From Candidatus Uhrbacteria bacterium RIFCSPLOWO2_01_FULL_47_25 (lineage in GTDB: Bacteria; Patescibacteriota; Patescibacteriia; GWA2-46-9), in assembly GCA_001791325.1 (NCBI GenBank), contig MGEK01000030.1, forward strand, positions 1 through 34,978: a stretch of 34,978 nucleotides of DNA, read 5' to 3'. A model generated the notes under the pieces. That model saw only the letters and a list, made by a program, of their open reading frames with translations. It was not told the DNA's origin and made no database searches. Made by a program: the position numbers and the translations under genes. Below are positions 33,007 through 34,978 of this stretch, piece after piece (the stretch's first letter is position 1; each line of letters starts with the position of its first letter).

Positions 33007-33564
33007 ATGGTAGAAAAACTAACTCCCGAGATTTCCGATTTTAGTTCAGATGCTAAAGATCGACACAAACAGAGTAATTTTGAGTACCTTTACGAACAAG
33101 CAAAGAAAACGGGAGATGAACGAATGGAAGTTCTTGCCTATATGGAGGCCGCTAAGGAACGACTCTATAGATATTTTGATATTACAGATCTATCAACCAT
33201 CGAGGCGGTTAGGTTGCGTATTATTGTTGAAGAATCCCTAACAAAAGAAAAAAGAGACCTAAAAGCCGCAAAGAATCAAGAAATAGACATATCCTCAGTC
33301 ATTGATACTGAAGTTGAGGCCGCCGCTCGCTGGCTTGCCGAACTTTATGGAATCCTTCCACAAGATGTTCCTTATGTATACATTCTCACCGATCATACAG
33401 ACGGAAATAATGAGTATAAGTTTGAGATTGCGCATCATCAGGCTGCTGAAAAGAAAAAGAAGGAGCTAGAAAAAATTGGACATCATGTCTTTCTTGGTTC
33501 TGAAATTCCCAAGGACTTCAAGGAATACCTTCGACGGATACGAGAGCAAAGCCATAAACCCTAG
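33007..33564 (+). CDS. Soluble hypothetical protein, unknown family
   Basis: A 185-residue hydrophilic protein with no TM helix, signal peptide or recognised motif. The N-terminal half is helical and charged (DAKDRHKQSNFEYLYEQAKK, then MEVLAYMEAAKERLYRYF). The middle (DISSVIDTEVEAAARWLAEL) is helical; the C-terminal part contains YVYILTDHTDGNNEYKFEIA and a Lys-rich helix. Start chosen at 33007 because ACGAGGT lies about six bases upstream; an in-frame ATG at 32980 would add nine residues but lacks a Shine-Dalgarno sequence. It is isolated between two tRNA-Ser loci, a common position for acquired genes, and its base composition is AT-richer than the surrounding repeats. Function not predictable. 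Confidence 0.65.
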   Translation: MVEKLTPEISDFSSDAKDRHKQSNFEYLYEQAKKTGDERMEVLAYMEAAKERLYRYFDITDLSTIEAVRLRIIVEESLTKEKRDLKAAKNQEIDISSVIDTEVEAAARWLAELYGILPQDVPYVYILTDHTDGNNEYKFEIAHHQAAEKKKKELEKIGHHVFLGSEIPKDFKEYLRRIREQSHKP

Positions 33565-33775
33565 TTCTTCAAACTCCCGAGATCGCCCGACCCACGTGCC
33601 TAAATCGCCGTCTGGCGAAATCGCGCAAAACCCCTTACAATACCCTTCAGGAAATGGTACCTGACCCATGTGGCCCGCCAGTTAGGAAATAATCATAATG
33701 TATTACCATATTTTGCAAAACCCCCCTACGTCGCACCGCTGTCAATATAAAAAAGGACGCCATCAGATATGCCGC
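33565..33775. other. Intergenic region with degenerate GACCCAYRTG motifs
   Basis: CGACCCACGTGCC (near 33588) and TGACCCATGTGGCC (near 33661) resemble CGACCCATATGCC at about 32972 and TGACCCGTGGGGTGCC near 34600. They bracket the two genes here and may be remnants of one small repeat. CGCCGTCTGGCGA gives a weak hairpin. No gene is supported. Confidence 0.35.
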
Positions 33776-33783
33776 ATGCGGCA
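33770..33783. promoter_or_regulatory. 14-bp palindrome around the predicted prepilin start codon
   Basis: TGCCGCATGCGGCA is a perfect palindrome that contains the proposed ATG at 33776. In RNA it could partly hide the start codon; chance is possible. Confidence 0.3.
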
Positions 33784-34617
33784 GCCCGCAATGCTAGGTT
33801 TCACCCTCCTTGAACTCCTCGTCGGAATTGCAGTTATTGGACTTCTAGCGAGTATTGCACTTGCCGGTTCCAATATCTTACGTGACCGAGCAAGAATTGC
33901 TGGCGCAAGACAGTTTAGCTCTTCAATCAAGAATATGATGTTGCCGGTAGCTGAATGGAATTTTGAGGAACCAAGCGGGAATATTGCATATGATTCTTCC
34001 GGAACGAAAAATGACGGGACGCTCATTAACTCACCAGCACGAGTTGCTAATAACGTATTAGGGGGAACGGCTTTACAATTTGATCGACTAGTATCCAAAT
34101 ATGTGGCCGTACCTAACTCACCATCTCTTAACCCCACTACTGCCTTTACTATTGAGGCATGGGTTAAACCAACGAGTATAGCAAGCGGGACAAATTTTAA
34201 TATCGTAGCCAAACACGATGTTGCTGCCAAACTTGGTTATAGAATGTTCCTTGGGGGCTACGGACCGGGGAATAATCAATTTTCGTGTACCGTTGGCGAT
34301 GGTAACATACGGACAGAAGCGGGGGGGGTGTTTTTTTAAACAACACCTCAAGATGGTATCATATGGCGTGCAGTTTTTCCCCAGGATACATACGACGATA
34401 TGTTGACGGTAAATTTATTAACACAACAACTACGACTATCACCGCTATTGCTCCTACATTTACATCATTACGAATTGGAGGGAGCAATACCGGCGGCGAG
34501 CTTTTTGACGGCATGATTGATAACGTAGCGATATATATGGAAGCGTTATCAACTGCCGAGATTCGTCGACACTATGTTGAAGGATTGAAAAAATATTTGA
34601 CCCGTGGGGTGCCCTAG
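33776..34617 (+). pseudogene. Type IV pilin-like protein with LamG (concanavalin-like) domain, frameshifted
   Basis: Frame 1 (from ATG 33776) encodes a class III leader and helix, MRQPAMLG then FTLLELLVGIAVIGLLASIA, followed by a LamG-type jelly roll: AEWNFEEPSGNIAYDSSGTK, then AFTIEAWVKPTS. It stops at 34337-34339 (TAA), right after G8 (34321-34328) and T7 (34331-34337) runs. The -1 frame continues the same domain without loss: LNNTSRWYHMACSFSPGY, YVDGKF, then IDNVAIYMEALSTAEIRRHY, and stops at 34615-34617. One missing base, a sequencing homopolymer error, phase variation or a -1 slip at T7 would all explain this. If full length, it would be a minor pilin or adhesin that binds glycans, processed by PilD. 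An earlier ATG (33698) would give an implausibly long leader. Confidence 0.75.
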
Positions 34618-34793
34618 AACAGTTTTTCGCGATCCCGTCAGAAAGCGGTGGGTGCAGGATTCTCAGTCCGGCTAATGCGCCTCGGGCGTAGAACCTCTGA
34701 GACCCTCACGGATCTGGCAGTTTTCTCGCACTTTAATTTCAAGTATTTGAAGGTATGCGGGATCCCGTCTCACGGCGGAGAGGGTGAGATTCG
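34618..34793. other. Intergenic region with tRNA-derived repeat; no gene seen
   Basis: It contains the tRNA-Ser 3' copy (34644-34662), two GATCCCGTC words (about 34631 and 34761) and GCGGGATCCCG, a short palindrome. A 91-codon open frame over this region and the tRNA is a shadow without coding signs. Confidence 0.5.
34644..34662 (-). repeat. Partial copy of tRNA-Ser(TGA) 3' end
   Basis: AGCGGTGGGTGCAGGATTC is identical to 34846-34864 (19 of 19), the T-arm/acceptor end of the tRNA-Ser(TGA) gene. The offset is 202 bp. It resembles the self-copies around tRNA-Ser(GCT). Confidence 0.9.
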
Positions 34794-34975
34794 CCCCGCA
34801 ACCTTTGTGGGGATGTAAAATTTTTGTAGATGTCGTAAAACGCCAAGCGGTGGGTGCAGGATTCGAACCTGCGATGCCTTTACAGGCATTCCGGTTTTCA
34901 AGACCGGTGCATTCAACCACTCTGCCAACCCACCGCCTGAAGTCCAACGTCTTTTAGATTTACAAAGGTGCGGGG
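34794..34975. mobile_element. Possible TIR element (182 bp) enclosing tRNA-Ser(TGA)
   Basis: CCCCGCAACCTTTGT (34794-34808) is opposed by ACAAAGGTGCGGGG (34962-34975), an inverted repeat with one inserted base. The termini match those of the 205-bp element at 18689 (CCCCGCACCTTT). Flanks are TTCG on the left and TTC (window end) on the right, compatible with a 4-bp duplication. If real, the tRNA gene lies within the element. Confidence 0.5.
34848..34934 (-). tRNA. tRNA-Ser (anticodon TGA)
   Basis: An 87-nt class II tRNA. Acceptor GGTGGGT / ACCCACC, anticodon stem-loop CCGGT CTTGAAA ACCGG (anticodon TGA), long variable arm (AATGCCTGTAAAGGCATC) and T-arm GCAGGTTCGAATCCTGC. Discriminator G; no encoded CCA. 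Confidence 0.95.
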
Positions 34976-34978
34976 TTC

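Noticed and set aside
32570-33044. Plus-strand open frames over the tRNA-Ser(GCT) region
   Set aside because: They cross the tRNA gene and hairpin segments and have no protein-like composition.
34672-34947. 91-codon minus-strand frame at the window end
   Set aside because: It reads across the tRNA-Ser(TGA) gene; the tRNA explains the sequence.

Overview
The window looks like a chromosomal segment of a Candidate Phyla Radiation (Patescibacteria) bacterium, most likely a Parcubacteria-type lineage. This is inferred from gene content and style: a complete type IV pilus (T4P) locus with pilM-N-O-B-T-C-A in one strand-consistent block, low-complexity AT-rich spacers, a VirB2-like/lytic transglycosylase fusion, YfhO-type membrane proteins and many small hairpin-forming elements. 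TGA acts as a normal stop (radA and the PaaX/Cas2-like gene end on TGA at family-typical lengths), so the Gracilibacteria/Absconditabacteria code does not apply. No rRNA gene, CRISPR-Cas locus or phage module is visible.

Layout. 1-2900 (minus): a large secreted beta-propeller/CARDB/Ig-like protein, cut by the window edge and visible only as an open frame, preceded by a Cys-rich membrane-anchored protein. 3100-4150: a winged-helix/Cas2-fold (PaaX-like) gene flanked by related 34-40 bp palindromes. 4267-12339 (minus): prepilin peptidase and a surface-polysaccharide block (GT2 glycosyltransferase, YfhO-like protein, methyltransferase, GT-C mannosyltransferase-like protein). A RelE/DinJ-like toxin-antitoxin pair lies between an intact GT2 gene and a broken copy of that gene's 5' end. 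12490-22048 (minus): the T4P operon, pilM > pilN > pilO > pilin-like accessory > pilB > CheY-like regulator > degenerate pilT > pilC > pilA. 22411-29473 (plus): clpC, a TM-anchored beta-propeller protein, a DsbA-like thiol oxidoreductase, the VirB2/SLT fusion and radA. 29589-31655 (minus): recG, convergent with radA across a palindromic terminator. 31690-34978: tRNA-Arg(GCG), a small membrane protein, tRNA-Ser(GCT), an unknown soluble protein, a pilin-like LamG gene with a frameshift, and tRNA-Ser(TGA).

How it fits together. PilD processes PilA and other prepilins; PilM/N/O form the inner-membrane alignment complex, PilB powers extension and PilC is the platform. The PilT-like protein has lost key ATPase residues, so retraction may be altered. 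The glycan genes probably decorate the envelope or surface proteins, and the DsbA-like protein can oxidise the Cys-containing exported proteins encoded here.

The most unusual signals are four short elements with CCCCG...CGGGG terminal inverted repeats. Two have perfect 4-5 bp direct repeats at their edges, and one separates pilO from the start codon of the next gene. Others are the palindromes around the Cas2-fold gene, inverted AT-rich cassettes in the pil operon spacers, and tRNA-Ser genes accompanied by partial copies of themselves. All calls are by eye; no database search or folding program was run.
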